From Cytophagaceae bacterium (GTDB taxonomy: Bacteria > Bacteroidota > Bacteroidia > Cytophagales > UBA9547), in NCBI GenBank assembly GCA_027488865.1, contig JAIYAU010000002.1:1-41493 (forward strand): a DNA stretch of 41,493 bases, in the 5' to 3' direction. The notes beneath the pieces are model-generated. The model had not been told where the DNA came from. It saw only the letters and a list, made by a program, of their open reading frames with translations, and made no database searches. A program made the translations under genes and the position numbers. Positions 6,825 through 15,813 of the stretch are shown piece after piece (position 1 is the first letter of the stretch; each line of letters starts with the position of its first letter).

Positions 6825-8522
6825 TTATGATGCTCTGTCCTTAAATTGCTTCATAAATTGTTTTAATACCTGGGTATTGTTTATGGTCTCGGTTTCTATT
6901 TCTAATATTTTAGCACGCCCACTCGTTTCGAATAGCCAATTAAGCGCTGATATTAAACCATTTTTATTATCTATTTTTAAATAATCTAGGTTAAAATCCT
7001 GTGCACAATGGTAGGCTGTTAATGGTTGCACCGTTTCGAAATACTCTTCTAACTCTGGTTGTCTGTTTGGGCCATCAATTATTCTAAAAATCCCCCCAGC
7101 GTGATTGTTCAAAAGTACAATTTTTAGGTGTGCTGGTATATATTTGTTCCATAACGCATTACGATCATAAAAAAACGCCATGTCTCCTGTAATTAATAGT
7201 ACTTGATCTTGGCTTACCATGGCTTCACCCACGGCGGTACTCGTGCAACCGTCAATACCAGAGGTGCCGCGGTTGCTTCTTACTGTCACTTGTCCATGGG
7301 TGTAATGGCATGATAAATAGTTGCCATAGCGCACGGCCATGCTATTGGCAAAATGAATTTTAGTGGTTTTTAGCTTTGCATTAAGAATGGTGTAAACAGC
7401 TTCAAATTCTGAGAATGGCTTATCTATAAAAAAGGTAGAAAAGTTATTGGCCACATGTTGGTTGGCTTCCATCCAACTATTTATAAAAACCTCATCAAGT
7501 GTATTTTGAAAGAACGTATTAGAAGAAGCAAAAAAATCTTGTGGATCGAGCCTAATTATTTTAGTTAATTTCTTAAAAGTATCTGCTACTTCGCCGTTCG
7601 ATTGAATATGCCAATGATTGATGTATTCAGAATTCCGAATGAAAAGTTTTAAATTTTTAGAAATAAGGGACAAGCCAAAAGTAATAACCAGCGACGGGAG
7701 TAAGGCTGGATGGATAGTTTTGTCAACCAAAAATGTGTCATGGTGCGCAATTGCCTTATCAACCAGCACATTGGAGATGCTGTCCGCAACTAAAATGATT
7801 TTATTTGCTGTTGCCAAACGTTCTAGTTCATTTACCAGTGTTGACGGCCAATCACCTTGACCCACCATCACAAGTATTTTGTCGTGTTTTGCTATTTGAA
7901 GTTTTAGATTTTCAATTTCGTTTGGAGACAATTGTGCAGCACCTGTTACCTCTTCGATTAACATACCAGGAGAATCAAAGTCCATTGCCTCGTTCAGTTC
8001 TGGATAAAACGGCTCTCTTATAGGTACATTTAAATGTACTGGCCCTTGTGCCGATAAAGCTAAATTGATGGCTTCATTTACTAACCTTCCAGAATGCCAA
8101 ATATATTCAGGATGTGCAAATTCAGTTGGAAGCGAAAAACTCTTTACAATATGATTGGCGTACACATTTTCTTGTCTAATGGTTTGTCCATCAAGTTGAT
8201 CTATCCATTCTATGGGTCTATCTGCAGTAAATACAATAAGTGGTACTTTTTGATAGTAGGCCTCAGCTATGGCAGGGTAGTAGTTGAGGGCAGCAGTGCC
8301 AGAGGTGCATAAGATGGCGACTGGTTGTTTTAGGGCAATGGCCATTCCCAAAGCAATAAATCCTGCTGAACGTTCATCAGCAATGGTGTAGGTTTTGATG
8401 AGTGGATGCCTTACAAATGCTAAAGTTAGGTGTGCACAACGCGACCCGGGACTTAATACTACATGTTGAATACCCTTTTGGGCACAAATTTTTGTAATGT
8501 TTACGATTGAAGTTAATATCAA
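6825..8522 (-). CDS. menD: 2-succinyl-5-enolpyruvyl-6-hydroxy-3-cyclohexene-1-carboxylate synthase (MenD)
   Basis: A thiamine-diphosphate enzyme of menaquinone synthesis that joins isochorismate and 2-oxoglutarate with loss of CO2. The N-terminal domain has VVLSPGSRCAHLTLAF and the cofactor-activating glutamate in ADERSAG (E50). The C-terminal ThDP/Mg site is ITGDMAFFYDRNALWN. Length (565 aa) is normal. The start codon is TTG at 8522: the frame upstream reaches a TAG with no ATG or GTG, and the TTG start matches the usual MenD N-terminus. The partner menF lies 3.6 kb away on the other strand and is also TTG-initiated. menB, menC, menE and menA are not in the window. Confidence 0.95.
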   Translation of the reverse strand: MILTSIVNITKICAQKGIQHVVLSPGSRCAHLTLAFVRHPLIKTYTIADERSAGFIALGMAIALKQPVAILCTSGTAALNYYPAIAEAYYQKVPLIVFTADRPIEWIDQLDGQTIRQENVYANHIVKSFSLPTEFAHPEYIWHSGRLVNEAINLALSAQGPVHLNVPIREPFYPELNEAMDFDSPGMLIEEVTGAAQLSPNEIENLKLQIAKHDKILVMVGQGDWPSTLVNELERLATANKIILVADSISNVLVDKAIAHHDTFLVDKTIHPALLPSLVITFGLSLISKNLKLFIRNSEYINHWHIQSNGEVADTFKKLTKIIRLDPQDFFASSNTFFQNTLDEVFINSWMEANQHVANNFSTFFIDKPFSEFEAVYTILNAKLKTTKIHFANSMAVRYGNYLSCHYTHGQVTVRSNRGTSGIDGCTSTAVGEAMVSQDQVLLITGDMAFFYDRNALWNKYIPAHLKIVLLNNHAGGIFRIIDGPNRQPELEEYFETVQPLTAYHCAQDFNLDYLKIDNKNGLISALNWLFETSGRAKILEIETETINNTQVLKQFMKQFKDRAS

Positions 8523-8725
8523 GGCAGTGATGTTTCTAAGTTCAAATTTACAAATAGAGAACTAAGTATTATGAAGATGGTTATAAAAAGTTATATTCTT
8601 GATTTTAATTACCACTATGGCCATCAACACACCTTCTCGATCATTTGATTATTCAAAAATGGTAAAAATAAGTGGATTTAAATACATCTATTTAGTGCAA
8701 TATTGTATTTATTAGCGACAAGAAA

Positions 8726-10534
8726 TTAAGATTGATTAAACTCACCAGTATTAATAACCATCTGAATCTCCTTGATCACCTTGTCAAGTTCTAAAGTTGT
8801 AGTTCCCAATAAATCAACACATTGTAATTTTTCCTCTACTGTTTTAGCTTGATGGATGAGGCTTACCAACCCTAAGATGGTGGCCACAGGAGCCCTTAAT
8901 TTATGAGAATTAAGAAATGCATATTCAGCCAATTTGTTGTTTTGTATTTCTAAAGCTAGCGTTCTGTTCTTTACAAGCTCATCCAAATGATTATTTATTT
9001 GAGTTACCTCTTCATTCAATTGTTTTAGGTTTTCTGCCTGTATGGTAATTTCTAGTTTTTGCATTTCTAGAAGTTCATTCTTTTTTAATATTTCGTCTTG
9101 TTGGTTTTTAAAAGAAAGGGACATTTCATTAAAAGTATTTCCCAGAAACCCCAGTTCATCTTTGCTGGTTACGGGTATTTGTACGCCTAGCACACCATTT
9201 GATAGCTGTTTTGAGGCATTGGTAAGGCTCAAGATTGGTGCATAAATTAATCTAGCCATGTAAAAGGTGGCAAAAATTACTACCGCCACGGCCAAAATCA
9301 GCACAAATATGGATCTTTTGGCATAGGCATATACTGGTGCATAAGCTTCGTTAGCATCTATCTCGGCCAAAAAGACCCAATTTACTTCGGGTATCGAAAG
9401 CGGGGTATATGCACTTAATACTTGTTTTCCCCTATAGTCGGTCACTTGGTCAACCCCTTTTTGTTTGTTTGTGGCCTTAAGCACATTTTCATTACAGGTA
9501 GTTTGAAACAATACCGACGTTTGATACTGTTTCATCAGTTCAATATCACCTGATGGTATATTGTTTTCTATCATTAATTTAAAAAATTTAGAAGGACTTT
9601 CAATCAAAAATCTGGAGTTAGTTCTCATTTTACAGTCTTTTCCTAGGATATAACTTTCTCCAGTTTCTCCCAGGCCTTCTTCTCTCCATTCTTTTTTACT
9701 GGTAGTAATTGCATCTATTTTTTCTATTGGTATCTGTAAGATTATAGTACCTATTTTTTTATTTAGATCGTATACTGGTGCTGCTATAAAAGCTGCGGGT
9801 GCTAAAAAGGAGGGAGCATAACGTTCGTAATCACACATGACCGCTTTATTTTTTTCTCCTGAATATCTAATTTGTTTAAACAACTTTCCGAGATTGGTTT
9901 CAGCATAAGGCCCGTTTAGTAAATTTGTGCTAAAGTCAATTTCCTTTTTTACTGAATAAAGAATATCCCCAGTAGCGTCATCCACTAGGAATAAATCGTA
10001 ATATCCTTGGCTTGCTAGGTATTCGGAAAAAATGGGATGAAACTTTTCATGTATATCCGAATATTTAGTTCGTTTAAATTTAGAACTATTGCCAGTAAGG
10101 TAGAGGCTTTGTAATGAAATTTGCCTCGGGTCTGTGGGAATAAAATTGGCTATGTTAATAGAATTGGTTTTATTCACATTTACTTTTGGTGCAAATTCTT
10201 TGTGATAATATTCCGCTAGTTTTATCTTATTTTCATCTAAATGTGATTTGCCATCATATTGGTTAAAGGCGGTTTTAAATGATTGTATCGCTTCTATTAC
10301 CGTTGCCGATTGTGCAAAAAAACCTATTTCTAGATGAGAATGCTGAAAATAGCCTTCAATTTCTTTTCTTTTTAGTTCCCTTACTGTTCTTAGTTGCGTT
10401 TGCGCTTTTTCTTTTAGCGTTTTTATGGATTGGAAATACTCTATAACCACAGAAACAGAAAACGGTACGATACCTATTACCAAGAAAAAAAGTAGAATTT
10501 TATATTTTATTTTATGTGGGTACGTTGTTAACAT
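8726..10534 (-). CDS. Cache-HAMP sensor protein ending in a DHp-like helix, no ATPase domain
   Basis: The 602-residue protein has a membrane helix at about 11-31, a periplasmic domain of roughly 370 residues resembling a double Cache ligand sensor (a typical SYxLGKDCKMRTNSRF stretch), a second membrane helix near 408-430, a HAMP linker and a coiled coil (about 480-535). It then has an NSHKLRAPVATILGL segment in which H544 sits as in the H-box of a histidine-kinase dimerisation domain. It stops about 60 residues later, with no N, G1 or G2 boxes of a catalytic ATPase domain. It cannot phosphorylate itself by the usual route and may be a phospho-acceptor for another kinase or a pure scaffold. 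It starts at ATG 10534, on the same strand as menD but 203 bp upstream of it. Confidence 0.8.
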   Translation of the reverse strand: MLTTYPHKIKYKILLFFLVIGIVPFSVSVVIEYFQSIKTLKEKAQTQLRTVRELKRKEIEGYFQHSHLEIGFFAQSATVIEAIQSFKTAFNQYDGKSHLDENKIKLAEYYHKEFAPKVNVNKTNSINIANFIPTDPRQISLQSLYLTGNSSKFKRTKYSDIHEKFHPIFSEYLASQGYYDLFLVDDATGDILYSVKKEIDFSTNLLNGPYAETNLGKLFKQIRYSGEKNKAVMCDYERYAPSFLAPAAFIAAPVYDLNKKIGTIILQIPIEKIDAITTSKKEWREEGLGETGESYILGKDCKMRTNSRFLIESPSKFFKLMIENNIPSGDIELMKQYQTSVLFQTTCNENVLKATNKQKGVDQVTDYRGKQVLSAYTPLSIPEVNWVFLAEIDANEAYAPVYAYAKRSIFVLILAVAVVIFATFYMARLIYAPILSLTNASKQLSNGVLGVQIPVTSKDELGFLGNTFNEMSLSFKNQQDEILKKNELLEMQKLEITIQAENLKQLNEEVTQINNHLDELVKNRTLALEIQNNKLAEYAFLNSHKLRAPVATILGLVSLIHQAKTVEEKLQCVDLLGTTTLELDKVIKEIQMVINTGEFNQS

Positions 10535-10704
10535 ATTGTAGTATAGGTAAAATCCTAAACTTAGAAATTTAAAGGAAGTTGAATATACGGAATATTTTAA
10601 TTATGTGGAAAATTGTAGGAATAATTAATCTTTAGGTATATAATTCACCTTAAAATATTAAAATTCGTGTTATAATTTAAAAACGTTTAACTTATCAATT
10701 ATTC

Positions 10705-10737
10705 TTTGCGAAATAGTTGTAATTTCTTTTATCTTTA
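10705..10737 (+). promoter_or_regulatory. Possible promoter, TTTG / TATCTTTA
   Basis: A TTTG at 10705-10708 and TATCTTTA at 10730-10737 are 21 bases apart, close to the Bacteroidota -33/-7 arrangement (the last base differs from consensus). The ATG of the DUF4412 gene is 31 bases downstream. Confidence 0.4.
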
Positions 10738-10768
10738 ACACAATTTTTCACCCTTGTCTTCTAATAAT

Positions 10769-11536
10769 ATGAAAAAATTAACGTTACTCGTAATTAGTTG
10801 GTTCATGTGTAATTTATGTTTGGCACAAGAAGGTTACATCAGGTATGAAGTGAAATCAGAAATTTATGATTCAAAAGCCAAGGAGTCGATGCAAAAAGTA
10901 AATGATCCTGCGGTGCAAGAGCAACTAAGAGCTATAGAGGAGCAAATGAAAGATCCTGAAATGCAAAAGATTATGGAACAAAATCCACAACTCAAAGCAC
11001 AAATGGAAATGATGGCTGGTCTTAGTAAAGGTGAGAATGTGATGGATAAGATTATGCCAAAGTCAATAGTAATCTCATATAAAAACGGAAACTCATTAAT
11101 GAAAATGGATGGGGCAATCTCCACGGAGATATTGTATGTAAAAGCCACAAACTTGTCATATCAACTTAATCGAAATGAAAGAACTTACAGAATTATTGAA
11201 CCGGTTAACGATAATCAAACAAAACCAAAACAAAAGGCTGTTAAGACTAATGAAACAAAAAAAATTTTGGGCTACACGTGTTCCAAATATATAGTTACCA
11301 ACGCCTCGGAAAAACAAATTATTTGGGCGACTTCCGAACTTAAAGATTTTGATTTTAAAAAAATAGGCAGTTTTGATCAACATGGTGGTGGCTTGCCCGA
11401 GGGCGTAGATGGTATGCCATTACGATTTGAAATTAGCTCTAAAGAAATGAATATAACTTTTGAAGCGGTTGAATATAAACAAGAGGTTTTAAAGAATACC
11501 GACTTTATGGTTCCTGCGGATTTTGTAAAGCAGTAG
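10769..11536 (+). CDS. DUF4412-domain secreted protein
   Basis: The preferred start is the ATG at 10769, which gives a clean signal peptide ending near CLAQEG; a TTG at 10754 would add five residues. The mature protein has a Met/Gln-rich helical stretch (about residues 25-75) with three D/N-P repeats (NDPAVQEQL, KDPEMQKIM, QNPQLKAQM). A beta-rich domain follows, with KKILGYTCSKY, IIWATSEL and a C-terminal TDFMVPADF, which matches the DUF4412/GLPGLI type of periplasmic protein in this phylum. Function unknown; such proteins may bind lipid or assist outer-membrane proteins, which is speculation. It precedes menI but is separated from it by 148 bp. Confidence 0.75.
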   Translation: MKKLTLLVISWFMCNLCLAQEGYIRYEVKSEIYDSKAKESMQKVNDPAVQEQLRAIEEQMKDPEMQKIMEQNPQLKAQMEMMAGLSKGENVMDKIMPKSIVISYKNGNSLMKMDGAISTEILYVKATNLSYQLNRNERTYRIIEPVNDNQTKPKQKAVKTNETKKILGYTCSKYIVTNASEKQIIWATSELKDFDFKKIGSFDQHGGGLPEGVDGMPLRFEISSKEMNITFEAVEYKQEVLKNTDFMVPADFVKQ

Positions 11537-11684
11537 TGATTGATAATTGGAATATAAAAATTGGAACAAATCTCATTTTATCAAAACTGGCAAACATAAA
11601 CTTCTAGTTGAATGTTATTAAAAGAAGAGATTTGTAAAATATTATAATTTGTAAGTATAATTAAATCGTTATTAACAACACAAA

Positions 11685-12113
11685 ATGGATTCTATATTTA
11701 ATCCTTCTGTTTCACTTGAAAAACTAAATCTAAATACTGCCAATACTTTGGCGCAAACCTTAGGAATCGAATATACTGAAATCGGCCTTGATTACCTAGA
11801 AGCTAAAATGCCAGTTGATAATCGCACAAAACAACCTTATGGTGTTTTAAATGGCGGTGCGTCTCTAGCTTTGGCAGAAACCGTCGGAAGTGCCGCAGCA
11901 AATTGTGTACTTAAAAATACAAATACACATTGTGTTGGTATGGAAATTAATGGGAATCATATTCGACCAGTTTCAAAAGGATTTGTGATTGCGCGTGCCT
12001 CTCCAATACACCTTGGAAATAAAACGCATGTATGGGAAATTAGAATAAAAACAGAAGAAAATAAACTTGCGTGTATAGCCAGACTTACTTTGGCTGTGGT
12101 AGAAAATAACTAA
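11685..12113 (+). CDS. menI: Hotdog-fold thioesterase, likely DHNA-CoA thioesterase (MenI-like)
   Basis: This 142-residue single hotdog domain carries PYGVLNGGASLALAETVGS, the PaaI/YdiI/EntH-type active-site loop with the catalytic acid at E65. YdiI has a histidine (HGGAS) where this protein has N56. The gene ends 5 bases before menF, so a role in menaquinone synthesis, hydrolysing 1,4-dihydroxy-2-naphthoyl-CoA, is the best inference; family membership alone would allow other acyl-CoA substrates. It starts at ATG 11685, the first gene of a two-gene unit. Confidence 0.75.
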   Translation: MDSIFNPSVSLEKLNLNTANTLAQTLGIEYTEIGLDYLEAKMPVDNRTKQPYGVLNGGASLALAETVGSAAANCVLKNTNTHCVGMEINGNHIRPVSKGFVIARASPIHLGNKTHVWEIRIKTEENKLACIARLTLAVVENN

Positions 12114-12118
12114 GAAAA

Positions 12119-13306
12119 TTGAATAAACTCTTATTCCAACAATCAGTCGCGGAGGCCATCCATGCCTTATTTGAATACGCGCTTAACAAGCAACTACCCA
12201 TAGCCATTTGGCAATCTCCTGATACCAAAGAAATAAAAGTGGTGGTGTCGTTCACTGCACCTCAACTACAAAAAGTAGATTTAAACGGGTCTATTTCAGG
12301 CTTTGTGGTTTCGCCATTTGTTAATCCCGAAGGTGATTTAGCCTACCTGCTTCCAGCGGATCTATTTTATTCCACCGTTAATAACGAGTTTATAAGTTAT
12401 ACCAACAAAACAGATCAAGTAGCTAAAATAGAACAAGAATTGTATTATGCCAATAATACTTCAAAATTTATAATGGGTGTAAAACAACAATCTGCTTCTG
12501 CTGATAATAAGGAGCATTATGTAGAACTTGTTACCAAGGGAATACAGTTTCTTGAAACACATCAAGTAAAAAAGGTGGTTTTGAGTAGAAATAAACAGAT
12601 TCAATTAGCCAATGATTTTAATATTGTAGGTTCGTTTTTGGGGTTGTGTCAACGTTCTTCGGCTTTTAATTCCTTAGTATTTCTTCCAGAACAAGGCATT
12701 TGGATGGGCGCAAGTCCTGAGGTATTAATAAAAATCCAAAATGACATTTTTCATACCATGGCTTTGGCGGGTACACAACTTTTGTTAAACGAAAATGATG
12801 TTAAAAAAGCAGTTTGGACACATAAAGAAATAGAAGAACAAGCATTAGTAAGTCGCTACATTATCGATTGTTTTAAAAAAATCAGGTTAAGGGAATATGA
12901 AGATGTAGGGCCAAAAACAGTTGTTGCTGGTAATTTATTGCATTTAAGGACAGATTTTACAGTAAATTTAAAAGAAGTAAATTTTCCTGAACTTGGCACT
13001 GTAATGCTATCACTGTTACATCCTACCTCTGCGGTGTGTGGCATGCCCAAGCAGGAAGCTCTATCATTTATTTTGGCTAATGAAGGGTATAACCGTGAAT
13101 TTTTTAGTGGCTATTTGGGTCCAATTAATTTTAAAGGCCAGTCCGAACTATATGTGAACTTGCGATGTGCCAAAATAAAAGAAGGTATAGCCACTTTATT
13201 TGCTGGCGCAGGAATCACCTTAGAATCAAATCCCACCAAAGAATACTATGAAACCGAAAATAAAATGAGCAACATGGCTCAGATTTTCGACAATAAGTTG
13301 CGCTAA
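12119..13306 (+). CDS. menF: Isochorismate synthase MenF
   Basis: Chorismate-binding enzyme that isomerises chorismate to isochorismate, the entry to menaquinone synthesis and the donor of MenD's substrate. Motifs in order: KKVVLSRNKQ (general-base lysine region), MGASPEVLIKI, TMALAGTQ, THKEIEEQALV (metal-binding glutamates), LLHPTSAVCG, NREFFSGYLGP, LYVNLRCAKI and AGAGITLESNPTKEYYETENK. Length (395 aa) is usual for the family. The frame is closed just upstream and has no ATG before residue 110, so the start is TTG at 12119, 5 bases after the menI stop. Translation probably depends on coupling with menI. Salicylate or siderophore synthesis is less likely because menD and a thioesterase are neighbours. 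Confidence 0.93.
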   Translation: MNKLLFQQSVAEAIHALFEYALNKQLPIAIWQSPDTKEIKVVVSFTAPQLQKVDLNGSISGFVVSPFVNPEGDLAYLLPADLFYSTVNNEFISYTNKTDQVAKIEQELYYANNTSKFIMGVKQQSASADNKEHYVELVTKGIQFLETHQVKKVVLSRNKQIQLANDFNIVGSFLGLCQRSSAFNSLVFLPEQGIWMGASPEVLIKIQNDIFHTMALAGTQLLLNENDVKKAVWTHKEIEEQALVSRYIIDCFKKIRLREYEDVGPKTVVAGNLLHLRTDFTVNLKEVNFPELGTVMLSLLHPTSAVCGMPKQEALSFILANEGYNREFFSGYLGPINFKGQSELYVNLRCAKIKEGIATLFAGAGITLESNPTKEYYETENKMSNMAQIFDNKLR

Positions 13307-13327
13307 GTGAGTGCTCACCTAGCGCAA
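13298..13327. terminator. Bidirectional terminator between menF and the ABC-F gene
   Basis: TTGCGCTAAGTGAG (13298-13311) and CTCACCTAGCGCAA (13314-13327) form a 14-bp stem with one mismatch and a 2-base gap. It overlaps the menF stop and lies 6 bases from the convergent ABC-F stop, followed by TTTCATTT on the plus strand. It plausibly ends both transcripts. Confidence 0.65.
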
Positions 13328-13333
13328 TTTCAT

Positions 13334-14950
13334 TTATGCGTATAATTTATCCTTTTCAGCTTTAATCTCTTCACTATTAACGTATTCCGTATACGTCATT
13401 TCTTTATCAATTATGCCATTTGGAGTCAGTTCAATGATTCTGTTGGCGATGGTGTCCACAAATTGATAATCCTGAGAAGAAAACAAAATGGTACCTTTAA
13501 AATCTTTAAGTCCATTGTTTAGGGCTGTAATTGCCTCAAGGTCAAGGTGGTTGGTTGGCTCGTCCAATACCAAGGCATTGCCACCGGATAACATCATCCT
13601 TGAAAGCATGCAACGTACTTTTTCACCTCCACTCAACACATTCGATTTTTTCAATGCCTCTTCGCCTGAAAACAACATCCTACCCAAGAATCCGCGGATG
13701 AAACTTTCATCTTTCTCGGTACTGTACTGACGAAGCCAATCCACTAAATTGATTTCTCCACTACTAAAATATGAAGAGTTCTCTTTAGGAAAATATGAAG
13801 TGGTAATGGTAGTACCCCACTTAAATTCACCAGATTCTGATTGGTCTAAATCATTTAAAATATCGAAGAAAGCAGAAATAGCACGGTCATTTTGACTTAT
13901 AAATGCAATTTTATCTCCTTTATTAACTGTGAAAGTTACGTCTTTTAACAACCATTCTCCCTCGTGTTTTTTACTTACGTTCTCGACTTGGAGTATTTGG
14001 TTGCCTGCTTCACGAGTTTGTTGAAAAGCGATGTAAGGATATTTACGATTAGAAGGTTTTATGTCTTCGATAGTAAGTTTTTCCAATAATTTTTTACGAG
14101 ACGTTGCTTGTTTCGATTTAGACGCATTAGCACTAAATCTTGCTACAAAGTCTTGAAGTTCCTTTCTTTTATCTTCTACTTTTCTGTTGGCATCACTTTT
14201 TTGTTTAGCTGCCAACTGGCTAGATTCATACCAGAAAGTGTAATTACCAGAATACAATTGTATTTTGCTAAAATCAATATCAGCAATGTGGGTACACACC
14301 TCATCTAAAAAGTGCCTGTCGTGAGATACCACAATGACAGTATTTTTAAAGTCGCCAAGGAAGGCAATAAGCCAATTAATTGACTCAATATCCAAGTTGT
14401 TGGTTGGTTCGTCAAGCAAAAGGATATCTGGATTGCCAAACAAAGCTTGTGCTAAAAGCACCTTTACCTTTTCACCCGCTGTTAGGTCTTTCATGGTAAG
14501 GTAGTGTTTGTCTTCTGAAATACCCAAGCCACTTAATAGCTCCGCAGCTTCTGGCTCGGCATTCCATCCATTCATATCGGCAAATTCAGCCTCCAAGTCA
14601 CCTGCACGCATATTGTCCTCATCTGTTATGTCGGCCAGGGAGTATATCCTTTCTTTTTCTGCCATTATTTCATAAAGACGCTTATGACCCATAATTACTG
14701 TATGTAACACCAAGGCTTCATCAAACTCAAATTGGTTTTGTTTCAGGTAAGCAACACGCTCCCCGGGGTCGGTAACTATTTCACCGGTGGTAGGCTCTAT
14801 TTCGCCAGTCATTATCTTTAAAAAAGTGGATTTACCGGCACCATTGGCACCTATTAATCCGTAGCAGTTGCCTGACGAAAATTTAATATTTACCTCTTCG
14901 AATAACACCCTTTTGCCATAACGAAGCGATATGTTGCTTGCAGAAATCAT
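13334..14950 (-). CDS. ABC-F family ATPase (YbiT-like), second ATP site degenerate
   Basis: The 538-residue soluble protein has two ABC modules and no membrane segment, so it is expected to act on the ribosome, as ABC-F factors do. Module 1 is canonical: Walker A GANGAGKS (34-41), signature-like TAGEKVKVLLAQAL, Walker B ILLLDEPTNNLD and VSHDRHFLDEV. Module 2 keeps the signature LSGGEKVRCMLSRMM and Walker B LVLDEPTNHLD. Its Walker A is replaced by FISQNDRAISAFF, without GxxGxGK, and the H-loop histidine is replaced by glutamine (SSQDYQF). So one site is probably unable to hydrolyse ATP. I recall the same pattern in Bacteroidota relatives. It starts at ATG 14950. Antibiotic protection cannot be inferred. 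Confidence 0.9.
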   Translation of the reverse strand: MISASNISLRYGKRVLFEEVNIKFSSGNCYGLIGANGAGKSTFLKIMTGEIEPTTGEIVTDPGERVAYLKQNQFEFDEALVLHTVIMGHKRLYEIMAEKERIYSLADITDEDNMRAGDLEAEFADMNGWNAEPEAAELLSGLGISEDKHYLTMKDLTAGEKVKVLLAQALFGNPDILLLDEPTNNLDIESINWLIAFLGDFKNTVIVVSHDRHFLDEVCTHIADIDFSKIQLYSGNYTFWYESSQLAAKQKSDANRKVEDKRKELQDFVARFSANASKSKQATSRKKLLEKLTIEDIKPSNRKYPYIAFQQTREAGNQILQVENVSKKHEGEWLLKDVTFTVNKGDKIAFISQNDRAISAFFDILNDLDQSESGEFKWGTTITTSYFPKENSSYFSSGEINLVDWLRQYSTEKDESFIRGFLGRMLFSGEEALKKSNVLSGGEKVRCMLSRMMLSGGNALVLDEPTNHLDLEAITALNNGLKDFKGTILFSSQDYQFVDTIANRIIELTPNGIIDKEMTYTEYVNSEEIKAEKDKLYA

Positions 14951-15061
14951 ATTGTTATTTAATTTTTATAGAACCGTTAATTGGAACGTCTCTAGACTCA
15001 TGAAATTTTAACACAAATTTATAAAAAATTGTATGTATCGTGACTTAGATAGTCGTTAAAT

Positions 15062-15796
15062 TTATTTATTCTCTAGAATTTGGTTCAATCGGTTTAATTC
15101 CTTCACAAAACTATCACGTACCTCCTTGGCATAAGGGTTTTCTTGTTCTATGGTTAAAAACAGATCCCAAGAGTCACCACCAAGATTGCGCTTAACGTCG
15201 AGCATATACTGGTAAGCTGGCGTTTTTTGTTCTACATCGGGGATGTCCATAATATTCATGGCTCTGCCAATAAAATGCGTTAGCCCTTGCACATAGGCCA
15301 TTTGTTTATCGTGTTCCTCGGGTGATCGTTGGAGTACATTAAGCCCTAAATTATCTTGAAAAAGCTCTAGAATGCGCTGATACCTATTGGTACGAACTGG
15401 ACAAATTACAAAATTAAGACCCTTTATTCCACTTTTGCCACTTTGTGGTCCAAAAAGCGGATGAGTGCCTACAATCTGCACATCTGCTGGTAAGTATTTT
15501 TCCATAAGCTGTATAGGTTTTACCTTTACCGACGATACATCCATCACCAAGGCGTTTGTTCTAAATAAGCTTCTGGACTCTATCAACAGAGGTTCTAAAA
15601 ACTGCACAGGAACACCCAAAATAACAGTGTCTTTTGAAACCGTCTCTGCCAGAGAACCTACCTTTACGCCTATGCTAGCGGCCTCTGCTTGTACATCATG
15701 CAGATCATAAACAGTAATGGATGAAAAAAATGGCTTGAGAAAAGGTACAAAAAATTTACCAAAATTACCAAAACCTACAAGCCCTAAGTCTGTCAT
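15062..15796 (-). CDS. tyrA: Prephenate dehydrogenase (TyrA-type)
   Basis: The N-terminal NAD(P) Rossmann fold begins LGLVGFGNFGKF (GxGxxG). The catalytic region includes VGTHPLFGPQSG, with the conserved histidine, and QGLTHFIGRAM, with the second family histidine. It is 244 residues, short for TyrA, with no chorismate-mutase or ACT domain. The predicted reaction is the oxidative decarboxylation of prephenate to 4-hydroxyphenylpyruvate (or arogenate to tyrosine) for tyrosine synthesis. It starts 17 bases after the lspA stop on the same strand, so the two are probably co-transcribed. Shared chorismate use with menF is a link of pathway only, not of position. Confidence 0.85.
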   Translation of the reverse strand: MTDLGLVGFGNFGKFFVPFLKPFFSSITVYDLHDVQAEAASIGVKVGSLAETVSKDTVILGVPVQFLEPLLIESRSLFRTNALVMDVSSVKVKPIQLMEKYLPADVQIVGTHPLFGPQSGKSGIKGLNFVICPVRTNRYQRILELFQDNLGLNVLQRSPEEHDKQMAYVQGLTHFIGRAMNIMDIPDVEQKTPAYQYMLDVKRNLGGDSWDLFLTIEQENPYAKEVRDSFVKELNRLNQILENK

Positions 15797-15813
15797 CGCA
15801 CTTTTATTATAAT

